Source: Mucilaginibacter agri (lineage in GTDB: Bacteria > Bacteroidota > Bacteroidia > Sphingobacteriales > Sphingobacteriaceae). From it: a DNA stretch of 64,000 bases. The notes beneath the pieces are model-generated. The model was not told where the DNA came from and made no database searches. It was given only the letters and a program-made list of their open reading frames with translations. The position numbers and the translations under genes are program-made. Of this stretch, positions 36,024-44,353 are shown in pieces. The stretch's first letter is position 1. Each line of letters opens with the position of its first letter. Where the stretch lies: positions 434,001-498,000 of the forward strand of contig NZ_WWEO01000042.1 in the NCBI RefSeq assembly GCF_009928685.1. Reading direction: 5' to 3'.

Positions 36024-36320
36024 CTACCTTTCCACCTTTACAGCCTCAACAACGTTATTGCTAATGCTGAAAATTGGTTCAATTTCGAAGTTGAAATTCT
36101 GAAGTTCGCCCGGTTTAATATCAAATAACTTTTCTAGCAGAACTACCTTTTCGTGAGGGATATCCTGCTTATCATCAAACTTAATTTTCCGATAATTATT
36201 AAAGGTTTTCTGGCTGATATTAAGCAGTTGGGGTAAAATAAGTATTGCTTTGCGGTAATCGTTAACGGTTAATTTGTTTAGCAGTTCGTTAATGCAGTAC
36301 TTAAAAACTGGTTTAGGCAT
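36024..36320 (-). CDS. Small HTH-like protein
   Basis: A 98-residue protein. The middle 'ILPQLLNISQKTFNNYRKI' (about 28-46) is a helix-turn-helix-like pattern (Asn-Ile-Ser-Gln turn then a recognition-type helix), followed by 'EKVVLLEKLFDIKPGEL', as in Cro/XRE-fold regulators. It is divergent from a second HTH gene at 36428, with an operator-like palindrome (36350-36365) and a -7 box between them, so it may regulate the pair. It is shorter than a typical full regulator and ends in a beta strand. No exact family recognised. Confidence 0.75.
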   Translation of the reverse strand: MPKPVFKYCINELLNKLTVNDYRKAILILPQLLNISQKTFNNYRKIKFDDKQDIPHEKVVLLEKLFDIKPGELQNFNFEIEPIFSISNNVVEAVKVER

Positions 36321-36349
36321 CTTTTTTTTAGTAAAAATTTTCTATGTTT

Positions 36350-36365
36350 AAGCAAAGTTTTGCTT
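36350..36365. promoter_or_regulatory. Operator-like palindrome between divergent HTH genes
   Basis: AAGCAAA (36350-36356) and TTTGCTT (36359-36365) form a perfect 7-bp inverted repeat with a 2-bp centre. It lies just downstream of the predicted start site of the leftward gene, a good place for a repressor to act. Confidence 0.5.
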
Positions 36366-36372
36366 TTACATA

Positions 36373-36399
36373 CAAAAGTAAAGTTAAGTAATAGACCAA
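36373..36399 (-). promoter_or_regulatory. Promoter of the leftward small HTH-like gene
   Basis: The minus strand reads TACTTTTG at 36373-36380 (full -7 match) with TTG at 36397-36399, 16 bases upstream. The spacing is slightly short. Confidence 0.45.
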
Positions 36400-36427
36400 T
36401 AAACCCTAACTTTTTTATATTAAATTG

Positions 36428-36823
36428 ATGTATAACGCTGACAATCAGGATGATATTTTTTTCGCCAGGATAGAGGTCAATATTCGTCAGCATGCTAAGC
36501 ATCAAAGAATGACCCTGTGCGACCTTGCTGCGGCCATTGATATGACTGAAGCAGGTTTTTATAAAATGCTCTCTACGGACAGCATGAAGGTGAAAACGCT
36601 TAAGAAGATAGCCGAGGTATTGAATTTGCCGGTTAATATTTTTTTCGAAGAGTTTGTCCCTCCGCCAAATTCAAAAGGCTTTGTATGGAGACCCGAGGTG
36701 TACACTACCGAAGCCGAGGGCTTGTACATTACCGAGCGGGAAGGCCTTAAACGGCAAATAGAATTGTTGGAAAGTCAGATAGCTGATAAAAATAAGATCA
36801 TCGAACTACTAAGCAAAAAATAG
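36428..36823 (+). CDS. XRE-like HTH regulator with C-terminal coiled coil
   Basis: A 131-residue protein; the ATG at 36428 is used (a TTG just before it is in frame). The N-terminal part has an XRE/Cro-type HTH: 'MTLCDLAAAIDMTEAGFYKM' (about 28-47) then 'LKKIAEVLNLPVNIFF'. The last 30 residues ('REGLKRQIELLESQIADKNK') form a leucine-zipper-like coiled coil, suggesting a dimer. It is divergently arranged with the small HTH-like gene at 36320. Such pairs can be phage or accessory regulators, but no phage genes are near. Confidence 0.88.
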   Translation: MYNADNQDDIFFARIEVNIRQHAKHQRMTLCDLAAAIDMTEAGFYKMLSTDSMKVKTLKKIAEVLNLPVNIFFEEFVPPPNSKGFVWRPEVYTTEAEGLYITEREGLKRQIELLESQIADKNKIIELLSKK

Positions 36824-37053
36824 CTTTTGCGCTGTTCACGCGGCAGCTATGCCCGTTTTCTTGAAAAGGATAATCGCCTTAACTCTCTCCCAAACCTCAT
36901 ATCGTTTGCATAAATAAATAATTGTTAAGATGATCATGCTGGTGATTGTTTGTTACAATGTACAATAATTATTTAACTTTTATTTTAAATGATTGCATTT
37001 CGGTGCTTTCCTGATTAATTATAAAACAATCAACAATTCCCTATATTGGAGGC

Positions 37054-38229
37054 ATGAAAAAACTGTTTTTCCTGCTACTCCTCGTTTCTTTTTTTCGTGT
37101 AAATGCTCAGGATACGCTGCTATTACATCAGCGCGCCATATTGGTTGATACCCATAACGATGCCCTTACCAACCAGCTGATCACCCATGCCGATTTGGGA
37201 AAACTCCAAACTACAGGTAATTTCGATCTGGTACGTGCTAAACGGGGCGGTTTGGATGTACAGGTTTTTTCTATCTGGTGTGGCTCCGATTATGGACCGG
37301 GGAAAGCTTATGCTATGGCTAACCGCGAAATAGATTCTCTTTATGCGCTGATTGCCCGCAATCCCGATCGCATGCAATTAGTAAACAACGCGCATGATTT
37401 GGCTGCAGCGGTACGAAAACAAAAGCTTGCCGCCCTTATTGGCGTAGAAGGCGGCCACATGATAGAGAACCGGATTGATTATATCGACAGCCTTGCCAAA
37501 CGCGGTATGCGATATTTAACCCTTACCTGGAACAACAGCACGCCTTGGGCAACATCAGCTTATCAGGAACGCTATAAAGCAGATTCGCTGCCGCACCTCG
37601 GCCTTACCGATTATGGTAAGCAAATAATACATCGTTTAAACGATCTTGGTGTAATGGTGGATGTTTCGCATGTGGGCGAACATACCTTTTATGACGCCCT
37701 GGCAGTTTCAACCAAACCGGTTATCGCTTCGCATAGCTGCGCGTATGCACTGTGCCCGCATCAACGTAACCTAAAAGATGATCAGTTAAAAGCTATCGCC
37801 AAAAATGGGGGAGTGGTATTTGTGAATTTCTATAGCGGTTTCTTAGATAGTACCTATAATAAAAAACAGAATGCGTTTTTGGCTATACATAAGGCCGAGA
37901 TCGACTCGATGTTTAACATCTATCACGATGGAGATTTGGCTACCATTGCAGTAAGTCAAAAACATAAAGCTGAGTCTGACGCTATGCGTCCACCACTAAG
38001 TTTGCTGATCAAGCATATCGACTACATGGTGAAATTAATAGGCGCCGACCATGTGGGCATTGGTTCCGACTTCGACGGTTCCGAATCTTTCCCCTTAGGT
38101 TTAGACAGCGTAGCCGATTATCCAAAAGTAACCGCCGAATTGATGAAACTCCACTACAGCACCCGCGATATTCAGAATATTTTGGGAGGAAACTTTATAA
38201 GGGTGTTAAGAGCCAATGTGGGAAAGTAA
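37054..38229 (+). CDS. M19 family membrane dipeptidase
   Basis: A 391-residue secreted or periplasmic dipeptidase with signal peptide 1-18 (FFRVNAQ). M19 metal ligands are visible: 'LVDTHNDAL' (HxD) near 31-39, the bridging Glu in 'LIGVEGGHM' near 129-137, and His in 'MVDVSHVGEHTF' and 'VIASHSCAYAL'. 'HVGIGSDFDGSE' near the C-terminus also matches. It cleaves dipeptides, probably for nutrient or peptidoglycan turnover. GGAGGC lies just before the ATG. A heptamer array begins on the base after its stop codon. Confidence 0.94.
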   Translation: MKKLFFLLLLVSFFRVNAQDTLLLHQRAILVDTHNDALTNQLITHADLGKLQTTGNFDLVRAKRGGLDVQVFSIWCGSDYGPGKAYAMANREIDSLYALIARNPDRMQLVNNAHDLAAAVRKQKLAALIGVEGGHMIENRIDYIDSLAKRGMRYLTLTWNNSTPWATSAYQERYKADSLPHLGLTDYGKQIIHRLNDLGVMVDVSHVGEHTFYDALAVSTKPVIASHSCAYALCPHQRNLKDDQLKAIAKNGGVVFVNFYSGFLDSTYNKKQNAFLAIHKAEIDSMFNIYHDGDLATIAVSQKHKAESDAMRPPLSLLIKHIDYMVKLIGADHVGIGSDFDGSESFPLGLDSVADYPKVTAELMKLHYSTRDIQNILGGNFIRVLRANVGK

Positions 38230-38320
38230 GTTGTCTGTTTTCTGTTAACAGTTGTCGGTTCTTAATTGCTTGTTAACGCATGCCAAGTGCTGGCAACCGA
38301 CAACTGATAACCCACAACCG
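38230..38320. repeat. Heptamer array, thirteen units, with inverted halves
   Basis: Thirteen 7-base units run in register directly from the stop codon of the dipeptidase gene. Left units start GTT (GTTGTCT, GTTAACA, GTTGTCG); right units are of the inverse type (GCAACCG, ACAACTG, ACAACCG). CAGTTGTCGGTT (38249-38260) is an exact inverse of 38295-38306, so a long hairpin is possible. Confidence 0.85.
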
Positions 38321-38353
38321 ATTATAATTACTACAATATACTGACTGGTTTAT

Positions 38354-38385
38354 TTTGGGCGCTTAGCCAATAAATTGTAAATTTG
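38354..38385 (+). promoter_or_regulatory. trxB promoter
   Basis: TTTG (38354-38357) and TAAATTTG (38378-38385) with 20-base spacing match the Bacteroidota consensus in both elements. The expected start is about 15 bases upstream of the ATG at 38406. Confidence 0.75.
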
Positions 38386-38405
38386 TATACTATTTCAAGA
38401 ATCAA

Positions 38406-39383
38406 ATGTCTCAAGATACTGAACACGTAAAATGCCTGATCATCGGATCAGGTCCCGCCGGATATACTGCTGCAATTTATGCTGCCCGTGCTGATCTTAA
38501 ACCCGTTTTATATACCGGTATGATAGCCGGTGGTCAGCTTACCCAAACCACAGATGTAGAGAATTTCCCTGGTTACCCGCAAGGAATTATGGGCCCCGAA
38601 ATGATGGAAGATTTCCGCAAACAAGCTGAGCGTTTTGGCACTGATATCCGTTTTGGTTATGTGAGTTCTGTTGATTTTACAAGCTTCCCACGTAAGGTAG
38701 TAGTTGACGAAACCGTTACGATCCTGGCTGATACGGTAATTATTTCTACCGGTGCATCTGCAAAATGGTTGGGATTAGAGTCTGAGCAAAAATATAATGG
38801 CTTTGGCGTTTCTGCCTGTGCTGTATGCGATGGCTTCTTCTTTAAAGGACAAGATGTTGCCCTTGTAGGTGCCGGTGATACCGCTGCCGAAGAAGCAACT
38901 TACCTGGCTAAACTTTGCCGTAAAGTATACATGCTGGTTCGCCGCGACGAGTTCCGTGCTTCAAAAGCGATGGTGAACCGTGTGTTGGCTACTCCAAATA
39001 TCGAGGTTGTTTACAATACTGAAACTAAGGAAATTGTAGGCGATGGTCAGGCAGTTACCGGTGTAAAGGTACTTAACAACAAAACTGGCGAAGAAAAGGT
39101 GATCGACGTTACTGGTTTCTTTGTGGCTATCGGTCACCACCCTAACACGGATATTTTTAAAGGTATTATAGATATGGACGAAACAGGCTATATCAAAACT
39201 GTACCAGGTACTACCCAAACTAACGTAGAAGGTGTTTTCTGCTGTGGCGATGCGCAAGATAGCGTTTACCGTCAGGCAGTAACAGCAGCAGGTACAGGCT
39301 GTATGGCTGCATTAGAAGCAGAAAGATATTTAGCTGCTAAAGAATACGCAGAAGACGCCGAAGTTATTGCAAAAGCTGTTTAA
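38406..39383 (+). CDS. trxB: Thioredoxin reductase
   Basis: A 325-residue flavoprotein that passes electrons from NADPH to thioredoxin. FAD site 'IIGSGPAGYTAAIYAARAD' near 12-30, redox pair 'ACAVCDGFFF' (CxxC) near 137-146, NADPH site 'LVGAGDTAAEEA' near 155-166, and C-terminal 'VEGVFCCGDAQD'. The length is normal, with a short extra C-terminal tail (EYAEDAEVIAKAV). Strong promoter upstream and GAAA-loop terminator downstream make it a single-gene unit. Confidence 0.97.
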   Translation: MSQDTEHVKCLIIGSGPAGYTAAIYAARADLKPVLYTGMIAGGQLTQTTDVENFPGYPQGIMGPEMMEDFRKQAERFGTDIRFGYVSSVDFTSFPRKVVVDETVTILADTVIISTGASAKWLGLESEQKYNGFGVSACAVCDGFFFKGQDVALVGAGDTAAEEATYLAKLCRKVYMLVRRDEFRASKAMVNRVLATPNIEVVYNTETKEIVGDGQAVTGVKVLNNKTGEEKVIDVTGFFVAIGHHPNTDIFKGIIDMDETGYIKTVPGTTQTNVEGVFCCGDAQDSVYRQAVTAAGTGCMAALEAERYLAAKEYAEDAEVIAKAV

Positions 39384-39403
39384 GCATTTAAAATATAATC
39401 TTG

Positions 39404-39432
39404 AAAAGCCATTCGAAAGAATGGCTTTTTTT
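39404..39432 (+). terminator. trxB terminator
   Basis: A perfect 11-bp stem (AAAAGCCATTC, 39404-39414, with 39419-39429) capped by a GAAA tetraloop, then a T-run. Confidence 0.88.
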
Positions 39433-39660
39433 GTGCCTTATCATTGCCATTTGGGTGAAGAAGGGAGTACAAAAAGAAAACAGGTAACTGATAGCGCAAA
39501 TCTAACGCCACCTGATAATGTGGCCTTTCGATTTTCTGATATTATACGACCTACACGGGGACAGATTCATGAAAATATGCAGAGCGGTGGCCCAGACGCA
39601 AAAGCGTGGCCGTGTATTGGATTTTGTGCGCTGGAGCTTTTTTGCGTCTTGATTTTTTGG

Positions 39661-39686
39661 ATACTTTTGGATCAAGCCAAAAGTAT
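39661..39686. repeat. Perfect 10-bp palindrome
   Basis: ATACTTTTGG (39661-39670) and CCAAAAGTAT (39677-39686) pair exactly around ATCAAG. No T-run follows, so it is not a standard terminator. Confidence 0.65.
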
Positions 39687-39734
39687 CTAAGCCCCCGCGG
39701 CTATGAGCGGACTAACATTAATCATAGCATGAAC

Positions 39735-39778
39735 CTCTGTAAATCGGGGATTGCTCCGTCTCTTGCAATGACGGCGGG
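39735..39778. repeat. Partial REP-like element
   Basis: Contains ATTGCTCCGTCTCTTGCAAT followed by GACGG, a one-armed or decayed relative of the GTCATTnCGAGG palindrome seen complete at 33479-33557. Confidence 0.5.
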
Positions 39779-39792
39779 AATAAAGCGAAATA

Positions 39793-40173
39793 CTATATCA
39801 CTTTTTCAATTACCCATCGATGTCCAAACGGATCCGTAAATTCTCCCTGTCGATAACCATATTCATAATCTACTGCCGGGCTAACATTCGATGCTCCAAA
39901 TTCGATTGCTTTGGCCATCAGGCTATCAACATGATTAACCATTAAATGGACATCAACCGTTGTTACTCCAAAATCTAATGGGCTTTTGAGGTTTATCCCT
40001 TCCTCGTGTAAACGGAACATGCTGCCGTTAATGGATAATTCTGAAACATGGATGCTGCCATCATCATTGCTAAATCGCCGCAGCTCAATTGCGCCAAATA
40101 CGTTTTTATAGAAATCGATATTAAAAGTCCCGCTTTTAATAGATAACATGGGGATGAAGATTGGCTTTTCCAT
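39793..40173 (-). CDS. VOC-superfamily protein (glyoxalase/PhnB-like)
   Basis: A 126-residue protein with two beta-alpha-beta-beta-beta units of the vicinal oxygen chelate fold: 'FYKNVFGAIELRRFSNDDGS' near 21-40 and 'GYRQGEFTDPFGHRWVIEK' at the end, the usual 'yG.r.g.v.DPfGh.W.i' signature of PhnB-like proteins. The substrate is unknown; members include glyoxalases, resistance proteins and non-enzymatic binders. Single gene. Confidence 0.88.
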   Translation of the reverse strand: MEKPIFIPMLSIKSGTFNIDFYKNVFGAIELRRFSNDDGSIHVSELSINGSMFRLHEEGINLKSPLDFGVTTVDVHLMVNHVDSLMAKAIEFGASNVSPAVDYEYGYRQGEFTDPFGHRWVIEKVI

Positions 40174-40335
40174 GGCTTCAGTTCTAAATCATATACTAAT
40201 ATACCGCACAATTTTTGTGTTTAAAGCAAACACGTTGTTAAACGTATTCCATTTTTTACACGGCTTATTTAGCGGTAAGTAAAAAAATCTATTAATTTCA
40301 CGGCTCGACAATTAAAACTCTCACGTAATTCTCTG

Positions 40336-42663
40336 ATGCGAAAAATTAACCGGTTATTATCTATAGTTTCAATATCATTTGCACTATCATCCGCTTTGTA
40401 TACCAACGCTAATGCACAAACCACCGACCGATACGCCGGGCTAATACCGGCCCCTGTAAGCTTAACCAAAGCTGCAGGTAGTTTTGTGCTAAGTCAGGAA
40501 ACCCGCATTATTGCCGATTCTGTAAATAACAAGGCTGTTTTATTCTTCAGTAACTATCTTAAAAGTAAATGGGCCTTAAGTAATCAGCTGATCGCTAACA
40601 CCGGCAATAACACTGCAGCTAATACTATCGTACTAACTTCAATCGGCACAGAAAATTTATCTGCCGAAGGTTACAAGCTAACGATTACCCCACAGCAAAT
40701 TGTTGTTGCAGGTAAGGGGGCAGGTTTGTTTTATGGAGTTCAATCATTGATTCAGCTTTTGCCTTTAACGCGCTCGGGTAGTGTAGAACTGCCTTGTTTA
40801 ACGGTAGAAGATTATCCGCGTTTTGGCTACCGTGGTTTACACCTTGATGTTTGCCGTCATTTTTTCTCGGTAGAGATGATCAAACAATACATTGATTTGA
40901 TGGCGGCTTATAAACTTAATACCTTCCACTGGCATTTAACTGATGATCAGGGCTGGCGCATCGAGATCAAAAAGTATCCTAAGCTAACTTCAATCGGCAG
41001 CCAGCGCGCTCAAACGGTAATTGGTAACTATCATGACCGCACACCTCAACAATATGATAATACCCCTTATGGTGGGTTCTACACGCAGGATCAAATTCGC
41101 GATGTAGTTAGATATGCTACCGAAAGATACATAAACGTAGTTCCGGAAATTGAAATGCCGGGTCACGCTACAGCTGCTTTGGCCGCGTACCCAGAGTTTA
41201 GCTGCGACCCTGATAAACAGTACCAGGTAGCGCAAACCTGGGGCGTTTTCCACGATGTTTTTTGCCCGTCGGATAAAACTTTTGCGTTTTTAGATGATGT
41301 TTTAACCGAAGTGATGGACCTGTTCCCCTCGAAATACATCCATATTGGCGGCGACGAAACGCCTAAAGACGCCTGGCAACGTTCCGCTTTTTGCCAAAAT
41401 CTCATCAAGAAATTAAAACTTAAAAATGAGCACGGTTTACAGAGCTATTTTATAGAGCGTATAGAGAAATTTGTAAACTCCAAAGGTCGCAGTGTTATTG
41501 GTTGGGACGAAATTTTAGAGGGCGGTTTAGCACCTAATGCTACCGTAATGAGCTGGCGTGGCGAAGCTGGCGGTATAGAGGCTGCTAAACAACATCACAA
41601 CGTAATTATGACACCGGGCAGCGGTGGTTTGTATTTCGACCATGCACAAGGTAAATCAGACCTTGAGCCTTTTGGTATTGGAAATTTCGCGCCCTTGTCC
41701 AAAACGTATAGCTACAACCCAACTCCGGCCGCGTTAACGCCTGATCAGCAGAAGTATATTATTGGTGTGCAAGGCAATATCTGGACAGAATACATAGCCA
41801 CAGAAGCCAAGTTAGAATATATGCTGTTACCACGTATGATGGCATTGGCAGAAGTTGCCTGGACACCATTAGCGAATAAGGATTTTAATGATTTTCAGCA
41901 AAACCGGTTGCCAAAGCATTTGGCCTGGTTAGATAAAAATAACATCAACTATCGGGTGCCCACTGCTATTGGCGCACCGGATAGCATTATGATGGGTTCG
42001 GCATTAAATGTTAACCTGAAAAGTCCGGTAGAAGGGGCAAAAATTTATTATAGTATAGATAATTATACTCCACGCGAAACTGATAAAGTTTACGAACATC
42101 CGCTCACTGTTGATGTTCCGCAAGATCAGTATCGCCAGCTGCAAACTATCGTGATTGCACCTTCCGGTCGCCGTAGCGTAGTAACCAAGGGAACCATGTA
42201 TAATCGAGCCCCGCTGCCGGCTGTGGCTTATCAGCCAACAAAGCCAGGTCTTAAATACCAGGTAATGTCGGGTTCGTTCGCCAATACAGATCAATTGAAC
42301 ACTACAGCCACCATAGACACCGGCGTGGCTAAAGGCTTTTACACCACGGACTTTAAAAAGGCTTACAAAGGTGGCTTCGGAATAATATATGATGGCTATA
42401 TTCGTATTGATAACGATGGTAAGTACATTTTCTCATTAAAATCGTACGACGGTTCGGTGTTAATGATAGACGACCAATTGGTAGTGAGTAACGATAATAA
42501 ACACAGCATTTTCGAGCGCGGAGGCGAAGTATTGCTGCAAAAAGGTTATCACCGCATTAAAGTAAAATATTTTGATGTGTGGGCGATGGGTACATTACAG
42601 CTTTACTGGACGCAGCCGGGAAAAATAAAAATGGACATCACCTCCGATTATTTGTTTAACTAA
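40336..42663 (+). CDS. GH20 beta-N-acetylhexosaminidase with PA14-like C-terminal domain
   Basis: A 775-residue secreted glycosidase with signal peptide 1-27 (ANAQ). Order: N-terminal GH20b domain about 35-155; catalytic GH20 barrel about 158-510, with the catalytic pair in 'IHIGGDETPKDAW' (HxGGDE) near 335-347 and 'NTFHWHLTDDQGWRIE' near 195-210; a chitobiase-type C-terminal segment about 545-625; and a PA14-like domain about 640-775 ('DGYIRIDNDGKYIFSLKSYD'), probably for sugar binding. It removes terminal GlcNAc or GalNAc from glycans or chito-oligosaccharides in the periplasm or at the surface. A lipoprotein gene follows after 27 bases. Confidence 0.95.
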   Translation: MRKINRLLSIVSISFALSSALYTNANAQTTDRYAGLIPAPVSLTKAAGSFVLSQETRIIADSVNNKAVLFFSNYLKSKWALSNQLIANTGNNTAANTIVLTSIGTENLSAEGYKLTITPQQIVVAGKGAGLFYGVQSLIQLLPLTRSGSVELPCLTVEDYPRFGYRGLHLDVCRHFFSVEMIKQYIDLMAAYKLNTFHWHLTDDQGWRIEIKKYPKLTSIGSQRAQTVIGNYHDRTPQQYDNTPYGGFYTQDQIRDVVRYATERYINVVPEIEMPGHATAALAAYPEFSCDPDKQYQVAQTWGVFHDVFCPSDKTFAFLDDVLTEVMDLFPSKYIHIGGDETPKDAWQRSAFCQNLIKKLKLKNEHGLQSYFIERIEKFVNSKGRSVIGWDEILEGGLAPNATVMSWRGEAGGIEAAKQHHNVIMTPGSGGLYFDHAQGKSDLEPFGIGNFAPLSKTYSYNPTPAALTPDQQKYIIGVQGNIWTEYIATEAKLEYMLLPRMMALAEVAWTPLANKDFNDFQQNRLPKHLAWLDKNNINYRVPTAIGAPDSIMMGSALNVNLKSPVEGAKIYYSIDNYTPRETDKVYEHPLTVDVPQDQYRQLQTIVIAPSGRRSVVTKGTMYNRAPLPAVAYQPTKPGLKYQVMSGSFANTDQLNTTATIDTGVAKGFYTTDFKKAYKGGFGIIYDGYIRIDNDGKYIFSLKSYDGSVLMIDDQLVVSNDNKHSIFERGGEVLLQKGYHRIKVKYFDVWAMGTLQLYWTQPGKIKMDITSDYLFN

Positions 42664-42690
42664 GCTAATTGATTTATACAACATACAAAC

Positions 42691-43446
42691 ATGAATTTTA
42701 AAACTGTACTACTGCTTATTGCGGCCTGTGCGGGTATTGCATCCTGTAGTCAGGATCAGAAAACTGCACAAACCTCTGTGCCTGTTGCGCCGACTAAGCC
42801 AAAATTAGAGGAGCCCTTTAAATATCACAAAATGATAGAGGTGGCACCCGGTAAGTATTATGATGTTTTAAGCTGGGGGCGCGGTGCCGCTGGCGGCGGC
42901 GCTTACATGATCTTACGGTCCGACTCGTCGGAGCAGCAATATGACACCACAACCGGCGATCTGGAAGGCCCCATCCAGGACGTGCTTAACGCGGATATGG
43001 ATGTTGACGGCAATCCCGAGATTATTATTCAGGCTAAATCTATTGATACCTCACGTTTTACCAATGTGTTTGTATATGAATACAACGGAAATAAGTCGCA
43101 AAAGATTGATTTTCCCCGCATGACGGTTAACCAGCGGAAGGGCTATCGCGGTAACGATAATATCTATATCAAAGACAGCAAGATGATGCGCGAATTTCCA
43201 ATCTATGAAGGAAGTGGTACATCAGCAAAGCCAACCGGCGAGAAGCGTTTATTAGAATATAGCTTACACAGCAATAATTTCTCGGTGCGCACGGTTAGTA
43301 CAGATACTACATCGGCCTCAAAAGCTGCAGTGGCAGATAAACCCACGGTTAAAGAAGAGCCTAAAAAGGAAGGCAGCAGCACATCATCTAAAAAGAAGAC
43401 TACACATAAAACAGAAACCAAGAAAAAGAGAAGACACAGAGGATAA
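42691..43446 (+). CDS. Lipoprotein with Lys-rich tail
   Basis: A 251-residue lipoprotein, lipobox IASC at 16-19 (Cys 19). The mature part starts with a Pro/Lys-rich linker and then a beta-rich domain: 'YYDVLSWGRGAAGGGAYMIL' near 56-75 and 'MDVDGNPEIIIQAKSIDTS' near 104-122, a calcium-binding-like or FG-GAP-like pattern. The last 40 residues are Lys/Ser/Thr-rich (EEPKKEGSSTSSKKKTTHK). It follows the GH20 gene on the same strand and may be co-transcribed. Function unknown. Confidence 0.82.
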   Translation: MNFKTVLLLIAACAGIASCSQDQKTAQTSVPVAPTKPKLEEPFKYHKMIEVAPGKYYDVLSWGRGAAGGGAYMILRSDSSEQQYDTTTGDLEGPIQDVLNADMDVDGNPEIIIQAKSIDTSRFTNVFVYEYNGNKSQKIDFPRMTVNQRKGYRGNDNIYIKDSKMMREFPIYEGSGTSAKPTGEKRLLEYSLHSNNFSVRTVSTDTTSASKAAVADKPTVKEEPKKEGSSTSSKKKTTHKTETKKKRRHRG

Positions 43447-43449
43447 TTA

Positions 43450-43519
43450 GCTAATTTGTCGATTTGCTAATAAGCTAATCGATCACTGCAAATTGAAAAA
43501 TTAACAAATCAACAAATTA
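43450..43519. repeat. Octamer array with inverted halves, fills a whole gap
   Basis: Units of 8 bases: left GCTAATTT, GTCGATTT, GCTAATCG; right AAATTGAA, AAATTAAC, AAATCAAC. The array begins three bases after one gene and its last unit supplies the stop codon region of the convergent DUF72 gene (43517-43519). Confidence 0.82.
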
Positions 43520-44239
43520 TTTTATCAACTCTTGCACCTCCCTGACGTTTTCGATAGCTGCCATATCTATATCGTTATTAAAATACAACCACGCTTCTTT
43601 AGTGTGGTTGTTTTGTTTAATACCATCCACTATAGTTTTCAAGAACTTAGTCGAGTAAGACGACTTATATAACTCGGGAACACCATGAAAACGATAGTAA
43701 ACCATGGGTGTGTTTTGTATCAAATCGTCTGGCAATTTAGGGTGACTTTGGCCGACAAAAGTAATATTGTATTTGGCAAAGGTTTCATATACATCATCAC
43801 GCCACCAGCTAGGGTTGCGTAATTCTACCACATTTTTAAAAGATGGATTCAGGTTGCTCGTAATTCTTTCCAAGTGTTCCTCGCTGTAAGCAAAACGGGG
43901 TGGAAGCTGAAACAACACCGGGCCAAGTTTCTCTTTTAGGCCTTTATCAATTACATCATAAAATTCGGTTATTAATTCGGTAGTGTCCGTAAACAGTTTG
44001 TAATGCGTTATCGTTCGCGGTGCTTTTACCGAAAACCTGAAATCAGCGGGGCTGGTGTTATACCAATTCTGCAGTGTTTTTAATTGAGGAAAGCGATAGA
44101 AAGTGACGTTGAGCTCGAGCGTGTTGAAATGTTGACAATAAAATTCAAACCACTTGCGCTGAGGTAAATCAGCAGGATAAAATTTGCCTGCCCAGCTTTT
44201 ATAAGAGAAACCCGAGCAGCCGATATACCATTGTAACAT
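43517..44239 (-). CDS. DUF72 family protein (YecE-like)
   Basis: A 240-residue TIM-barrel-like protein. I start at ATG 44239 (MLQWYIGCSGFSYKSWAG), which matches the family N-terminus; 18 more codons are open upstream. Visible family features are 'GCSGFSYKSWAGKFYP', 'YCQHFNTLELNVTFYRFP' and 'FRFSVKAPRTITH'. DUF72 proteins have unknown activity, with endonuclease-like metal-site similarity suggested for relatives. Its stop codon lies inside an octamer array. Confidence 0.93.
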   Translation of the reverse strand: MLQWYIGCSGFSYKSWAGKFYPADLPQRKWFEFYCQHFNTLELNVTFYRFPQLKTLQNWYNTSPADFRFSVKAPRTITHYKLFTDTTELITEFYDVIDKGLKEKLGPVLFQLPPRFAYSEEHLERITSNLNPSFKNVVELRNPSWWRDDVYETFAKYNITFVGQSHPKLPDDLIQNTPMVYYRFHGVPELYKSSYSTKFLKTIVDGIKQNNHTKEAWLYFNNDIDMAAIENVREVQELIK

Positions 44240-44353
44240 AATGTTATAAATAATATGATGGATAGATTGTTTGAGATTTAGCTTTCGAAACAATTTTTTT
44301 GTTAATTCGTAATAAGGCTTATCTAATGGTCACAAATCAATGTGCCTAAATAA

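Larger units (their letters stand above)
39433..39792. other. Spacer of about 360 bases with repeats and no convincing gene
   Basis: One frame is open through here but its composition is not protein-like and it has no ribosome binding site. The gap contains a perfect palindrome (39661-39686) and a partial REP-like element (39735-39778). I see nothing else. Confidence 0.6.

Noticed and set aside
39367..39690. 107-codon open frame after trxB
   Set aside because: It overlaps the trxB end and its terminator, has no ribosome binding site, and its product is not protein-like; the region holds repeats.
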